29,984 nt of DNA, from IMG/VR virus record IMGVR_UViG_3300042319_000838, positions 1-29,984 of that record; one strand, written 5' to 3'. The position numbers were made by a program, and so were the translations under genes. Source of the DNA: a virus. Below, in pieces: positions 1 to 8,090 of this stretch. The notes beneath the pieces are model-generated. The model made no database searches, was not told the origin of the DNA, and worked only from the letters and a program-made list of their open reading frames with translations. The stretch's first letter is position 1; every line of letters begins with the position of its first letter.

Positions 1-1204
1 GCGTAAAGGTATGAACCCCGTTGCTGCCGTGCGGGCTTGAACAAACCTGCCCTGATAGGTCATTGTTTTGAATGCATACCTGAACATTGCCTGAGCCATG
101 CCCGCTAATGGTAAGTTCAAATTGTACATTGGTAACAATCGTGCTAATGTCGCAGTCAATTCCCTCGGCATAAGCAAAGTCATCTTTTCTGCTGCTATTG
201 AAACAAACCTGATTGCCGTCTATGCTAATGCCAGCGGCTATGTCAGTATTCCAGTTGCCGTCTTGCCCAATCGTTTGAAATACCGCACATTCGGCTTCTT
301 CGCTCAGGCATACCGAAACATCGCAGCCCTCAGGCAGTTCAATACACTTTTCAATGATGCCGTTCTGCAGGCCGCCGCCCGTGTAGGTAAATGCCGTCCA
401 CGCCCCGCCGTTTACGCTATATCCGTAGGTTCTGTTTACCAAATATGCTTCGCTGTTGCATAACGAAATGCAGCCCGTAAACTCACCTGTTGTTATAAAC
501 TGCAATCGGTTAATGTTTAACGGTTCGCCAAAGTACCAATCAAATGTACCGGGCGATGCAATCGGCAGCGTGTAAAGGGTAAGGCCTAATGCTGCGTTTA
601 GCGATGCCGTGCCTTGGCTGTATGAAGTAACATCAAACGTGCCACGATACCAATTGCCAGACGCCCCCACAGGAAATTTAATTTGCACCTCGCCGTCAAA
701 CCTATTAAAGCAAATTGAATGGTCGGCCAATATGCTCACGTTGTTAATCTCTGTAATTGATATAACGGTAAGAAAAACGCTGTAAATTGCGTAACCTTGG
801 CCCGCAATAAAAGCATTTGCCCCGCTTGGCGTTCCAACAAGTGTTAACGTGGTAGCGGCCACTCCGCCTGTATTTACCGCAAAGGTATCCCCTGTTACCA
901 CGTTGCGAACGAACTGGTATTGCAGTATGCCGTTAACAATAAAGTTGCCGCCTGTATCAACCAACGTAGAAGCTGTGCCGCCCGTTGCCGTGCCTGTTTT
1001 TACGGGTAGGCAACTAAGCAAATTGCTGCCCGTTTCTCCCGCCTTGAATTGAAAGCAAAAATCTTCGCTGGAATCCCAAGGTAGGCACATTGGGGAAGCG
1101 TAAAAGCCGCATTCTTGGGCTATCTGCTCGTTGAATGATAGTTCGCCCTCCCCGTAGAATATCGGGCTGCTGTAAGGTATCGGTTGTGCGTTTCTAATTG
1201 CCAT
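1..1204 (-). CDS. Partial Cys-rich tail/virion protein, C-terminus off the left edge
   Basis: An open frame of 401 codons starts at ATG 1204 (MAIRNAQPIPYSS) and runs off position 1 without a stop, so the product is longer than 401 residues. It is rich in Gly, Thr, Ser, Asn and aromatic residues with many scattered cysteines (for example EGCDVSVCLSEEAECAVF), and has no catalytic motif, signal peptide or obvious membrane segment. This composition suggests a beta-rich extracellular virion protein. It lies directly downstream of the tail hub-like gene, 14 bp after its stop, where siphoviruses encode tail-tip or receptor-binding proteins. The exact role is inferred from position and composition only. 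A TACCTTTG motif ends 5 bp before the ATG. Confidence 0.75.
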   Translation of the reverse strand, partial: MAIRNAQPIPYSSPIFYGEGELSFNEQIAQECGFYASPMCLPWDSSEDFCFQFKAGETGSNLLSCLPVKTGTATGGTASTLVDTGGNFIVNGILQYQFVRNVVTGDTFAVNTGGVAATTLTLVGTPSGANAFIAGQGYAIYSVFLTVISITEINNVSILADHSICFNRFDGEVQIKFPVGASGNWYRGTFDVTSYSQGTASLNAALGLTLYTLPIASPGTFDWYFGEPLNINRLQFITTGEFTGCISLCNSEAYLVNRTYGYSVNGGAWTAFTYTGGGLQNGIIEKCIELPEGCDVSVCLSEEAECAVFQTIGQDGNWNTDIAAGISIDGNQVCFNSSRKDDFAYAEGIDCDISTIVTNVQFELTISGHGSGNVQVCIQNNDLSGQVCSSPHGSNGVHTFT

Positions 1205-1208
1205 AATA

Positions 1209-1216
1209 CAAAGGTA
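1209..1216 (-). promoter_or_regulatory. TACCTTTG motif, candidate -7 element
   Basis: The minus strand reads TACCTTTG, an exact match to the Bacteroidota -7 consensus TAnnTTTG, only 4 bases before the ATG at 1204. If used, it would give a leaderless or nearly leaderless transcript of the partial virion gene. No convincing -33 TTG is visible at the expected distance, so this may be chance. Confidence 0.2.
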
Positions 1217-1218
1217 GT

Positions 1219-3363
1219 TTATTCGGGTTCTTCTATGCTGTTCAGGTTTTCAAACTCAGGCGGCACTTGGTCAACCAGTCGGCCAGCCAGTTGTGCCTCG
1301 GTTTCCCCTGATAGCAAATTGCGTGTCATGTCAAGAATGTACATATTTCGCCCCTCGCCCGCATCGTTGACCTGATACTTTAATTGGCTGAACGGCGATG
1401 CCGCTATTTGCTGCCATGTCGGTAGGGGCAAGTTGCCTGACCATTCGTTTTTTAGTAGGTAGTTGTTGCCGTCTTCAACCTGAACGGCATCGCCGCCGTC
1501 CACGTTGGTAAATCTTAATGTAAAGTGGCTGCTTTCGTAAATAAACAATTGACTTGGAGTAGGTGCAACATAATCAATGGTTAAAAATATCTTATCGTTT
1601 GCATTTAATAAAATAGGGATTGTAAAAACCTCCATTTTTATTTTCTTAACCAAGAAAGGAATGGGGGGAATAGTTAAAAAATCGTTTTGGTTGTCGGAAA
1701 ACTGAGCCAAAATATTGCCAGTAGTATAGCTTGAATCGGTTCGCCAAAGGTTTAAATTAACAACGTAAAATGACGGCCCAATAACAATCCCCAAGTTTGT
1801 TTTTGTAATTAAATCAAGAATCCCATAAAAAACATAATATCCAGTTACTGGAATTGTATATTCATACGTGATGTTGTTGTAGTTGCTTCCTCCGTCAAAC
1901 GCTGGGGCAACCGAATCGTTATTCCATTGGCAATAAAACTGACTTGAAGGCACAATACCTGTTCCAAATGTTCCTGTACTTGTTCCGTTCCAGTTTATTC
2001 CGGGAGAGCCTTTTGATGCAATTAATTCAAGTAAATCAAATTCAAATGGGGTGTTGGCTAATAATGGTTGTTGAACATACGGCCCTGATGAATTGGCATA
2101 AAAGCCAGTTGTAAAAAGGTTTAGGTACTGCTTAAAAATCGTGGCGGGCAACCCTGTAAAGTTGTTTATCAATACATTTTGATTGCTGATGTCGCCGTTT
2201 AAATAGTATTCCCCGCTAAAATACAACGTGCCTTTTTCGTCCCAGTCAATGCCGTTGTGCTTTCGGCATATCACGTAAAACACCTCGTTGTCTTTGCTGC
2301 TATCGGGGTTGGCCAACCCTTGCTGCGTTTGCGTGTAGTAAATTAAATTAGTATCCGTAATCAATGCCTGCATACGCAAGTCCAGTTCCTTGTCCACGTT
2401 GCTGCGGTAACTCATCGAAAACTGCTCCTCGAAGGTTGAAAGAAAAGGCGTAAATGCAAAATACCCGTCAAGGTCTTCATCTTTGCTGCCAAGTCGAACG
2501 CACGAATATAGCGTGTCGCTGTTTATCATTTCCTTTACAGGCGTAGCTACGTGCTTGGTGTCTATTACGCCCGATTGCCGTATGTCATCGAACCTTTCAA
2601 CACGAAGGCGAAGGTTGCCGACCGAATCCCTTTCAATGTACTGAACCAAGTTGTATAGCTTGGCAAGGTCGCTGTATAGGTACTCAAATGAAATGTTAGG
2701 GCCGTATTGTTTGACGCCGTCCCGTAACGCCTCGCCGCTGAATAGGTAACCTTGGTTCAGCACGTTTTGAACTGGGTCTAAATACTCCTGTAATGCATCG
2801 GAATAAAAGCCGATTTGGTTGTCGGTCATAGCGGCTACAAGGAATTTCATCGCCTCGTATCTGCTCCAGCCAGTTACCGTGTTTGGGAAGTAAACAAGCG
2901 GCGGCGTTGGCAGGTTGTTCAATACCTGAATTTGTGTTGAACTGGCAACCCCTGTGATGTTTGTGCCGTTCTTCGACCGCCCTGAACCAATAATAAATTC
3001 AATGCTTTTGTTGTTTTCAATCTTGGCAAAGAACGAATTGTCCACCAGTTGAATCTCGCACGTTTGGGCGTACAGGTCGAAGGTGCAATCGGTAACGAAT
3101 ACAAGTCCATGCAATACGGTTTCCCAAACGCCAGCGTACTCATCATATCTTGATAGGGTGCAAGGTACTTGGGTGTCGTAATCGGTACGCAATAGGTTTT
3201 GAAAGTAGCGGAATCCTTGGCCGCCCAATAGTACCGTACCCGTTATTTCTTGAAGGAATGCCTTGCGTTCAATATCGTACCAAATGTGTTCCGACAAATC
3301 GTTCAGGTCGCTTATCGTGTCGGGCGTGTAGTCAGTCCCGTTTATGAATAATCTTGCTGTCAT
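1219..3363 (-). CDS. Tail hub / baseplate-like protein with inserted beta domain
   Basis: 714-residue protein starting MTARLFINGTDYTPDTISDL, overlapping the tape measure stop by 4 bp. The N-terminal 400 residues look like the distal-tail/tail-associated hub proteins that follow the tape measure gene in Bacteroidota siphoviruses. Residues of roughly 405-610 are encoded by visibly more AT-rich DNA (about 1540-2140) and contain a beta-rich stretch with NDSVAPAFDGGSNYNN followed by YTIPVTGYYVFYG, resembling a jelly-roll or carbohydrate-binding module. The C-terminal 100 residues return to the neighbourhood composition. The likely role is a tail-tip structural protein carrying a receptor-binding insertion. 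The assignment rests on gene order and architecture; no enzyme motif is seen. Confidence 0.65.
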   Translation of the reverse strand: MTARLFINGTDYTPDTISDLNDLSEHIWYDIERKAFLQEITGTVLLGGQGFRYFQNLLRTDYDTQVPCTLSRYDEYAGVWETVLHGLVFVTDCTFDLYAQTCEIQLVDNSFFAKIENNKSIEFIIGSGRSKNGTNITGVASSTQIQVLNNLPTPPLVYFPNTVTGWSRYEAMKFLVAAMTDNQIGFYSDALQEYLDPVQNVLNQGYLFSGEALRDGVKQYGPNISFEYLYSDLAKLYNLVQYIERDSVGNLRLRVERFDDIRQSGVIDTKHVATPVKEMINSDTLYSCVRLGSKDEDLDGYFAFTPFLSTFEEQFSMSYRSNVDKELDLRMQALITDTNLIYYTQTQQGLANPDSSKDNEVFYVICRKHNGIDWDEKGTLYFSGEYYLNGDISNQNVLINNFTGLPATIFKQYLNLFTTGFYANSSGPYVQQPLLANTPFEFDLLELIASKGSPGINWNGTSTGTFGTGIVPSSQFYCQWNNDSVAPAFDGGSNYNNITYEYTIPVTGYYVFYGILDLITKTNLGIVIGPSFYVVNLNLWRTDSSYTTGNILAQFSDNQNDFLTIPPIPFLVKKIKMEVFTIPILLNANDKIFLTIDYVAPTPSQLFIYESSHFTLRFTNVDGGDAVQVEDGNNYLLKNEWSGNLPLPTWQQIAASPFSQLKYQVNDAGEGRNMYILDMTRNLLSGETEAQLAGRLVDQVPPEFENLNSIEEPE

Positions 3364-6300
3364 GCTCCCCTAAGTTTTTTGCGTGTTTGTTTCATGGTTT
3401 GAAATCCGTCCCGAAGCACGGCGGTTTGCTCTTTGGTTGCCCTGAAAAGGCGGTAGTCATCGAAGTTGCTGGACATTTGCAATGCCATTGATGCGGCCAA
3501 GCGGTCGGCAAAATCTTCCTCAGCTTGCCGCTGTTGTTCCATCAAGGCGGGCCGCACAAAGTTTTTGTTAATGTACCCGTCAAGGCTGCCATCAATCCAC
3601 GATTTCGCAAGGCCCGGGTATTGCAGGTTCTTCCCGGTTGGTATAATCGCTTCCCCTTCGTGTGCCATTACGGGAATGGTGTCTTTGCCTTTGGGGTTGC
3701 CGCCCAACTGCAAATAGTCAGTACCCTCAAAGAACTTGTACGGGTTGGGCTGGGCTGCTATGATGCCGATTTGAACAGCACCGAACGCCGCTGCCGCCGC
3801 CGCTGCTGCTGGGGCTGCTGGGGCGAATAGCAAGGCTGTTGAAGTAAAGGCGTTCAATGCCGCCTGTGCAGATGACATTATCGCCTGAATGATTTGACTG
3901 CCTCGGCTGACCTCGAACTGCTCGGCTAAGATTGCGTTCTTTTTTGCCTCGTATTCTTCCTCGATGCGTAGCCGTTCCTCGGCAGTTAGGTTTTCGTTGG
4001 CAAGCCGTTCGTTCTTTTCCTTTTCAAGATTGTTTAAACGAAGGTCAAAGTAACCGTTCAATGCGTCCATTGCGGGGCCAAGCACCGAATTGACCGCACC
4101 AAATACCTCGCCCATTTTGGATTCAACCTTTTCAATGTTGGTTAGTTGGTTTTCAGTTGCCTTTTCTCCTTCCGTACCTTCAATTTCCTTACGCATTTTT
4201 GCAAACCTATCCGCAATTGCAAGTTTTTGCTCCTCGTTTAATATGTTGGTGGCTAATAATTCAGCATACATTGCCTCCTCATCTGCCAATTGTTGTTTTA
4301 GCCTGTCTTTATTTGTAAATGCAGCCTCGTTGTAAAATGCAATAACCTCTTTTGCCCTTTTCTGTTCCGATTCTGCTTGGCTATCTGCCGCCTCTTTAAA
4401 AATAGCGTCCGCCTCTTCTTGCAATCTTTTTTGTTCTTCAAGTGCTTTTATTTGAGCCTCGGTTGCATCTTTTTTAACTTTGCCGTTTTCCTTTACTTTT
4501 TCGGTGTTGTCGCTTGTCGCATCTGTGCTTTCCTTCGTTGCGGCGGCTTGCGAACTGATTGAAGCGGTGTTTTTGTCTGCTTGGTTTTTGGCCTCTGTTG
4601 CAAGGTTGGTGTAAACCTGAAGGCTTTTTGATGCCTCGTCAAACTGCTCATCAAGGCGAATAAGTTCTGTAAACTCATTCATTGCCGCAGCCGCCGCACC
4701 TTGGCCTCCCAATGTCAAAGCAAGTTGAGCAAACCTACTTAACGCTCCTGAACCTTGCCTTGCTTTAATTTGGGTTTCGGTAAAGCCTTCCATTAAAAGT
4801 TTTTGCTCGGCTTCAATAATTTTTGCCTGTACATCAATTTGCTTTTGCGATGCAACCGATGCGGCCGCTTCTGCTCCCCTTAATTTTATGCGTAAAGCAA
4901 ATGATTCATTGGCCTTTTTTAATGATGAATTTAACTGCTCATTAAACTTAGCCTCATCTTTAAGGTCTTTGATGGCAACTGGCGAAAGTTCGTTAAACCG
5001 TTGCAGCAATTTTGCCCTTTGTTCGCTACCCGGGTTGGTTCGGGTTAGGGCATCGGCTACCAAATTAAGTTCGGCCTGTTCTTTGCGAAGATTCTCGGTT
5101 GCCTTTCCCGATGCCTCTGCCATATCGTTTTGCAACTCAGTTACCCCGCTGAACATGTCGTATATCTCTGGGCCGTATGCAACCAATATTGCAATAGCCG
5201 AAGCAATCAATCCGAATGGGTTGGCGGCAACTGCCTTTGAAAGCCCTTGAACGCCTCCAGTTGCGGCCTTTAGTATTCCAGTCAGCCCGCCCATGTCTTT
5301 CATTAACGTGCCTAACTTAAAAGCACCGAAAGCCGTAGCCGCTACTGCAATAGCCTTGCCAAGATTGCGAATGGTATCGGCATCAACTCCTTGCATAAAG
5401 TCCCGAAGCCCCTCGGCAGCGTCAAGTAAAACGGGCATTAAGGCGTTGCCGATTTCAATCTTCACGTCCTCAAACGCATTTTGCATCAATTGAAACTGTG
5501 CATCTGCGGTTTGGGCTTGCTTTTCAAACGCCAAGTTAACGGCATTTGACCCCGTGGTCATGTCGGCCAAGGTAGCTGTATAAGATTCGTTTACCGTGCC
5601 GCCAAGGGCAAGGATAGCCGATGCGGTTTCAACGCTGCCAGTAACCTGTGCAACGGTCATGCCCGACGCCTCGGCTTCCTCTTTGATTAGCTTAAACGCA
5701 TTACCAAGGCCGCCCGATGTTTTGATTAAATCAATGCCGTCCTTGGCCCCCAGTTGTTTGAATATATTCGACAACTCCTTGCCGGGCTTCTGCATTTCGG
5801 TCAACGCCTGTTTAAGCTGCGTTTGTGCGGCAGCGGCTGGCGTTCCCAATGTAGTGATAGCGGCGGTTGATGCTTGCAAGTCGGCCAACGAAACCCCAGC
5901 GGCGGCGGCGGCAGGTGCAACCCCACCGAATTGTGCGGTAAGTTCGGCCAATGTGGTCTTACCCGCCTTTACGGTTTTGAATAAAATGTCGCTTATCTGC
6001 TCGGCACTTAACCCCTCAGCGGCAAATGCGTTCACGGCAGATGTCATTATGTTTGCAGCCTCGGCAGTTGTAGCCAAGCCAGCAACACCCAACTGGGCAG
6101 AACTTTCAAGAACGGCCATAGCGTCCTCGGCACTTACGCCTGCAGAACGCACATCGTACAAGGCAGATGACAATTGCCCCAACTCAACAGGGGTTTTCTT
6201 TGCCAAGTCCCTGACCGATGCACCCATCGAATCCATGCTTTCCACGTTGGTATCAACCAAGGTGGCAATGTTGCTCATTGATTTGTCAAATGCGGCGGCG

Positions 6301-6545
6301 GCGTTTACTGCCTCGCGGCCAAATGAAACCAACTGTTGAACAGCAAATGCCGCAGCAATCGTTTTGTTAAGGTCTTGCAACGTGGCCTTTAAGCCGTTTG
6401 CACCTTTGCCTACATCATCAATTTTATCTTTCGCTTTCTTGGCATCGGTTTCAACCGCTCCTAACCTACCTTTTAGGTCGTCTAATTCCTTTTTGAGCTT
6501 TGTGGTTTCCGCCTGAAACTCCACTATTATTTTGTCGATGGCCAT
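3360..6545 (-). CDS. Tail tape measure protein (TP901 type)
   Basis: 1061 residues. Residues 5-60 form a charged coiled coil. Residues 85-300 match the TP901-type tape measure core: FDKSMSNIATLVDTNVESM, then repeated Ala-rich helices such as SSALYDVRSAGVSAEDA and LAELTAQFGG. Hydrophobic segments lie near residues 400-460. A long Lys/Glu/Ala coiled-coil region spans roughly 480-880, and a very Ala-rich hydrophobic segment lies around 900-930. This order is typical of tape measures, which set tail length and enter the host membrane during DNA ejection. Using about 0.15 nm per residue, the tail would be near 160 nm. It follows the tail chaperone genes, as in most siphoviruses. No peptidase or lysozyme motif is obvious. 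Confidence 0.95.
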   Translation of the reverse strand: MAIDKIIVEFQAETTKLKKELDDLKGRLGAVETDAKKAKDKIDDVGKGANGLKATLQDLNKTIAAAFAVQQLVSFGREAVNAAAAFDKSMSNIATLVDTNVESMDSMGASVRDLAKKTPVELGQLSSALYDVRSAGVSAEDAMAVLESSAQLGVAGLATTAEAANIMTSAVNAFAAEGLSAEQISDILFKTVKAGKTTLAELTAQFGGVAPAAAAAGVSLADLQASTAAITTLGTPAAAAQTQLKQALTEMQKPGKELSNIFKQLGAKDGIDLIKTSGGLGNAFKLIKEEAEASGMTVAQVTGSVETASAILALGGTVNESYTATLADMTTGSNAVNLAFEKQAQTADAQFQLMQNAFEDVKIEIGNALMPVLLDAAEGLRDFMQGVDADTIRNLGKAIAVAATAFGAFKLGTLMKDMGGLTGILKAATGGVQGLSKAVAANPFGLIASAIAILVAYGPEIYDMFSGVTELQNDMAEASGKATENLRKEQAELNLVADALTRTNPGSEQRAKLLQRFNELSPVAIKDLKDEAKFNEQLNSSLKKANESFALRIKLRGAEAAASVASQKQIDVQAKIIEAEQKLLMEGFTETQIKARQGSGALSRFAQLALTLGGQGAAAAAMNEFTELIRLDEQFDEASKSLQVYTNLATEAKNQADKNTASISSQAAATKESTDATSDNTEKVKENGKVKKDATEAQIKALEEQKRLQEEADAIFKEAADSQAESEQKRAKEVIAFYNEAAFTNKDRLKQQLADEEAMYAELLATNILNEEQKLAIADRFAKMRKEIEGTEGEKATENQLTNIEKVESKMGEVFGAVNSVLGPAMDALNGYFDLRLNNLEKEKNERLANENLTAEERLRIEEEYEAKKNAILAEQFEVSRGSQIIQAIMSSAQAALNAFTSTALLFAPAAPAAAAAAAAFGAVQIGIIAAQPNPYKFFEGTDYLQLGGNPKGKDTIPVMAHEGEAIIPTGKNLQYPGLAKSWIDGSLDGYINKNFVRPALMEQQRQAEEDFADRLAASMALQMSSNFDDYRLFRATKEQTAVLRDGFQTMKQTRKKLRGA

Positions 6546-6765
6546 CGGCTTCTTTTGTTTTAAGTTTTAGCAAGCGGATGAAGTCGTTAATCGTGCCCGA
6601 AGACATCAAATCAACGAACTGCGAATGCTCACCGTTACACAAAAATAAGCAATCGCTGTCAAAGTCGCTTAGCCAATTGTAGACCGAATCTCGCCAAGAA
6701 TTGACTTTAGTATGTCCTTCTTTTTGCTTTGATACCGGTCGCTGGCTTGCCATAGCCCCTGCCAT
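6466..6765 (-). CDS. Tail assembly chaperone frameshift extension (T part)
   Basis: This 99-codon frame overlaps the end of the upstream chaperone gene by about 97 bp in the -1 frame and the start of the tape measure gene by 80 bp. The part beyond the upstream stop encodes a compact peptide (YNWLSDFDSDCLFLCNGEHS, then a helix DFIRLLKLKTKEADGH). Two overlapping frames just before the tape measure gene, joined by a -1 frameshift, are the classic lambda G/GT-type chaperone arrangement. The candidate slip site is C AAA AAG at 6726-6720 in the upstream frame; slipping there would give a fusion of about 285 residues. The heptamer is not ideal because its first base is C. An internal ATG at 6765 is a less likely alternative start. 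Confidence 0.5.
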   Translation of the reverse strand: MAGAMASQRPVSKQKEGHTKVNSWRDSVYNWLSDFDSDCLFLCNGEHSQFVDLMSSGTINDFIRLLKLKTKEADGHRQNNSGVSGGNHKAQKGIRRPKR

Positions 6766-7322
6766 ACGTCTGCCAGTTGAGCGGCATTGGGCAAGAATTC
6801 GTTCATGCCAGCGGACAAAAAAAAATCATGGTTGACAAACTCACGCTTAAACAACCGCAACTTTTCAGCCTGTATCGTTTCGTTTATTTCGAATGGGTTT
6901 TCATCGTCCCGAATCAGGTTCAACGCTGCCAACTCTACAATCAAGTCGGTATGCAAGCCCAGTTCTTTGTGGCGGCTTTCGGCTTCTTGTATCGCCCAAA
7001 GGCATTGTTGTAACCCCTTACCCCTATCCTTGCGGCTTTGCCCTTCAATGGCAGCCACCACGCTTTCACGTGCAATCTGTAAAATGCTGATAAGTTCATC
7101 GGATGTTAACCGATTATCTAACTGAATTAAAACAGCCTGAATCTCTTTGTAACGCACCAATGGCACATCGCCTGAATCCCGAAACTTGTAATACTTGTGG
7201 CCGTCAATATCAACCATAAATTCGCAACCCGCTTTCCAGTTCTTTGAATCGGGTTTCAGGGCAACCAACACCGCATCGGGGTAGTTCTTAACCAGCCAAT
7301 TTGCAACTTTACTTATGACCAT
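6669..7322 (-). CDS. Tail assembly chaperone (G-like)
   Basis: 217 residues from ATG 7322 (MVISKVANWLVKNYPDAVLV). This start is preferred because it overlaps the previous stop by only 10 bp, whereas the longer upstream frame would run through the preceding membrane gene. The protein is mostly helical and charged, with no membrane segment and no catalytic motif. Its place immediately before the tape measure gene and its overlap with a -1 frame ORF support a role as chaperone binding the tape measure during tail assembly. It is larger than the roughly 140-residue lambda gpG. The assignment comes from position and gene architecture rather than sequence motifs. Confidence 0.55.
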   Translation of the reverse strand: MVISKVANWLVKNYPDAVLVALKPDSKNWKAGCEFMVDIDGHKYYKFRDSGDVPLVRYKEIQAVLIQLDNRLTSDELISILQIARESVVAAIEGQSRKDRGKGLQQCLWAIQEAESRHKELGLHTDLIVELAALNLIRDDENPFEINETIQAEKLRLFKREFVNHDFFLSAGMNEFLPNAAQLADVWQGLWQASDRYQSKKKDILKSILGEIRSTIG

Positions 7323-7612
7323 TTGGCAAGTTTTAGAATGATGCCGTTTAGCCCAGCAAGGCAAACAACGAAGATAGGCCAGCCAATGAATGTTAATAGG
7401 TCGGTAGTGTTGCCGTTTATCATGTGCTGCCCCCAATAGGCTATCGTGCCGTACACCGAAGCCATGCATGTCGGGCAGTCCACAACGGGTTTAGCAAGGT
7501 TTGGCCATAGGCTAATAAACTCCCAGCGAAGTTGGTCGCCAATCATGCCCTCGGCGGTGGATAGCCATACGCCGAAGATGAATAGTGAAGTAAAAAGCAA
7601 GGTTTCAATCAT
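7313..7612 (-). CDS. Small membrane protein with CPTC motif
   Basis: 99 residues starting MIETLLFTSLFIFGVWLS. It has a hydrophobic N-terminal segment (residues 3-18), a central loop with VVDCPTCMASVYG, a second membrane segment beginning about residue 48, and a third near residues 72-92. The CPTC motif (CxxC) in the loop could bind metal or form a disulfide. Similar small membrane proteins lie near tail genes in Bacteroidota phages, but their function is not established. Its start overlaps the end of the preceding 70-residue gene by 8 bp and its end overlaps the chaperone start by 10 bp, so it is part of the late operon. Confidence 0.6.
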   Translation of the reverse strand: MIETLLFTSLFIFGVWLSTAEGMIGDQLRWEFISLWPNLAKPVVDCPTCMASVYGTIAYWGQHMINGNTTDLLTFIGWPIFVVCLAGLNGIILKLAKWS

Positions 7613-7817
7613 GGGTTTTTGGTATTAAAGGTTTCGTTGTAGTATTGTTTACGGCTTCTGCAATTGTTTGTAATATCCAAAATTCTCCGTGTTTAAAAGC
7701 CTCATTACTCTGCTCCTTTTCCATTTCTTTGGCTTGATAAAAATCAACTACTGAAAGTTTACCATTTTCATTTAGTTGCACTTCCAACCATTCTACTGCT
7801 GTTTGTTTTGGTGTCAT
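7605..7817 (-). CDS. Small accessory protein, MTPK family start
   Basis: 70 residues beginning MTPKQTAVEWLEVQLNENG, a pattern common in short accessory proteins of Bacteroidota phages and mobile elements. The middle is charged and helical (YQAKEMEKEQSNEAFKHG). No enzyme motif or membrane segment is visible. It shares its first four residues and much of its upstream leader with the next gene upstream (start 8051), suggesting cassette-like exchange of short genes through a shared translation-initiation region. The DNA is more AT-rich than the flanking tail genes. Function unknown. Confidence 0.65.
   Translation of the reverse strand: MTPKQTAVEWLEVQLNENGKLSVVDFYQAKEMEKEQSNEAFKHGEFWILQTIAEAVNNTTTKPLIPKTHD
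7616..7634. repeat. Repeated initiation region, copy 1
   Basis: 19 bp (tttttggtattaaaggttt) identical to 7821-7839. It forms the leader just upstream of the ATG at 7612 and overlaps the 3' end of the 70-residue gene. Confidence 0.8.
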
Positions 7818-7820
7818 GGT

Positions 7821-7839
7821 TTTTTGGTATTAAAGGTTT
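7821..7839. repeat. Repeated initiation region, copy 2
   Basis: Identical to 7616-7634. It precedes the ATG at 7817 and covers the last codon and stop of the 73-residue gene. The two copies are direct repeats about 205 bp apart and bracket one small gene. Confidence 0.8.
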
Positions 7840-8051
7840 TCGATTTCTTGTTTAACTTCTTGCCAATATCTATGTTGTTGTTCTATATTCTGTACTTCCA
7901 TCCAATCAAAATCAATAGCTTTTATTATCTCATTCACTGCAATCGATGCACATTGCTTGGCAAAAACTTTATTTATTTTCCCTCCGAAATAACCTCCACA
8001 TAAAGGTTTAAACTTATCAATCAACTCTTCTGCCTTTTCTTTTGGTGTCAT
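7830..8051 (-). CDS. Small accessory protein, KEKAEELIDKF family
   Basis: 73 residues from ATG 8051 (MTPKEKAEELIDKFKPLCGG). A longer frame extends upstream, but it would read through the end of the preceding gene. The pattern AEELIDKF, then AKQCASIAVNEIIKAI and a C-terminal helix YWQEVKQEIENL belongs to a family of short proteins frequent in Bacteroidota phages and mobile DNA; its function is not known. The reading-through product of the frameshifted cassette gene at 17978-18192 has the same layout (KALELIAKY, ARGCAIIGLDEML, QVRFELERV), so the two appear related. A palindrome and a TACCTTTG motif lie just upstream. Confidence 0.7.
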   Translation of the reverse strand: MTPKEKAEELIDKFKPLCGGYFGGKINKVFAKQCASIAVNEIIKAIDFDWMEVQNIEQQHRYWQEVKQEIENL

Positions 8052-8071
8052 GGGTTTGGTTTTGGTATGGT

Positions 8072-8090
8072 CAAAGGTAGTTAAACTACC
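8072..8090 (-). promoter_or_regulatory. Candidate promoter with 15-bp perfect palindrome
   Basis: On the minus strand TACCTTTG (8079-8072) matches TAnnTTTG exactly, 20 bp before the ATG at 8051. It overlaps the perfect palindrome GGTAGTTAAACTACC (8076-8090; arms 7 bp, one-base centre). A palindrome over a -7 element is a plausible operator, so the small accessory genes may be transcribed independently and repressed by a dimeric regulator. No clear -33 TTG is seen. Confidence 0.4.

Noticed and set aside
4493-4678. 61-codon minus-strand frame inside the tape measure gene
   Set aside because: It is an alternative frame of the coiled-coil region with Thr/Lys/Pro-rich random composition and no start context.
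5596-6339. Plus-strand open frame of 247 codons opposite the tape measure gene
   Set aside because: It is antisense to an obvious TP901-type gene; its Ala/Pro/Ser-rich composition is the mirror of the coding strand and no promoter or leader is seen.
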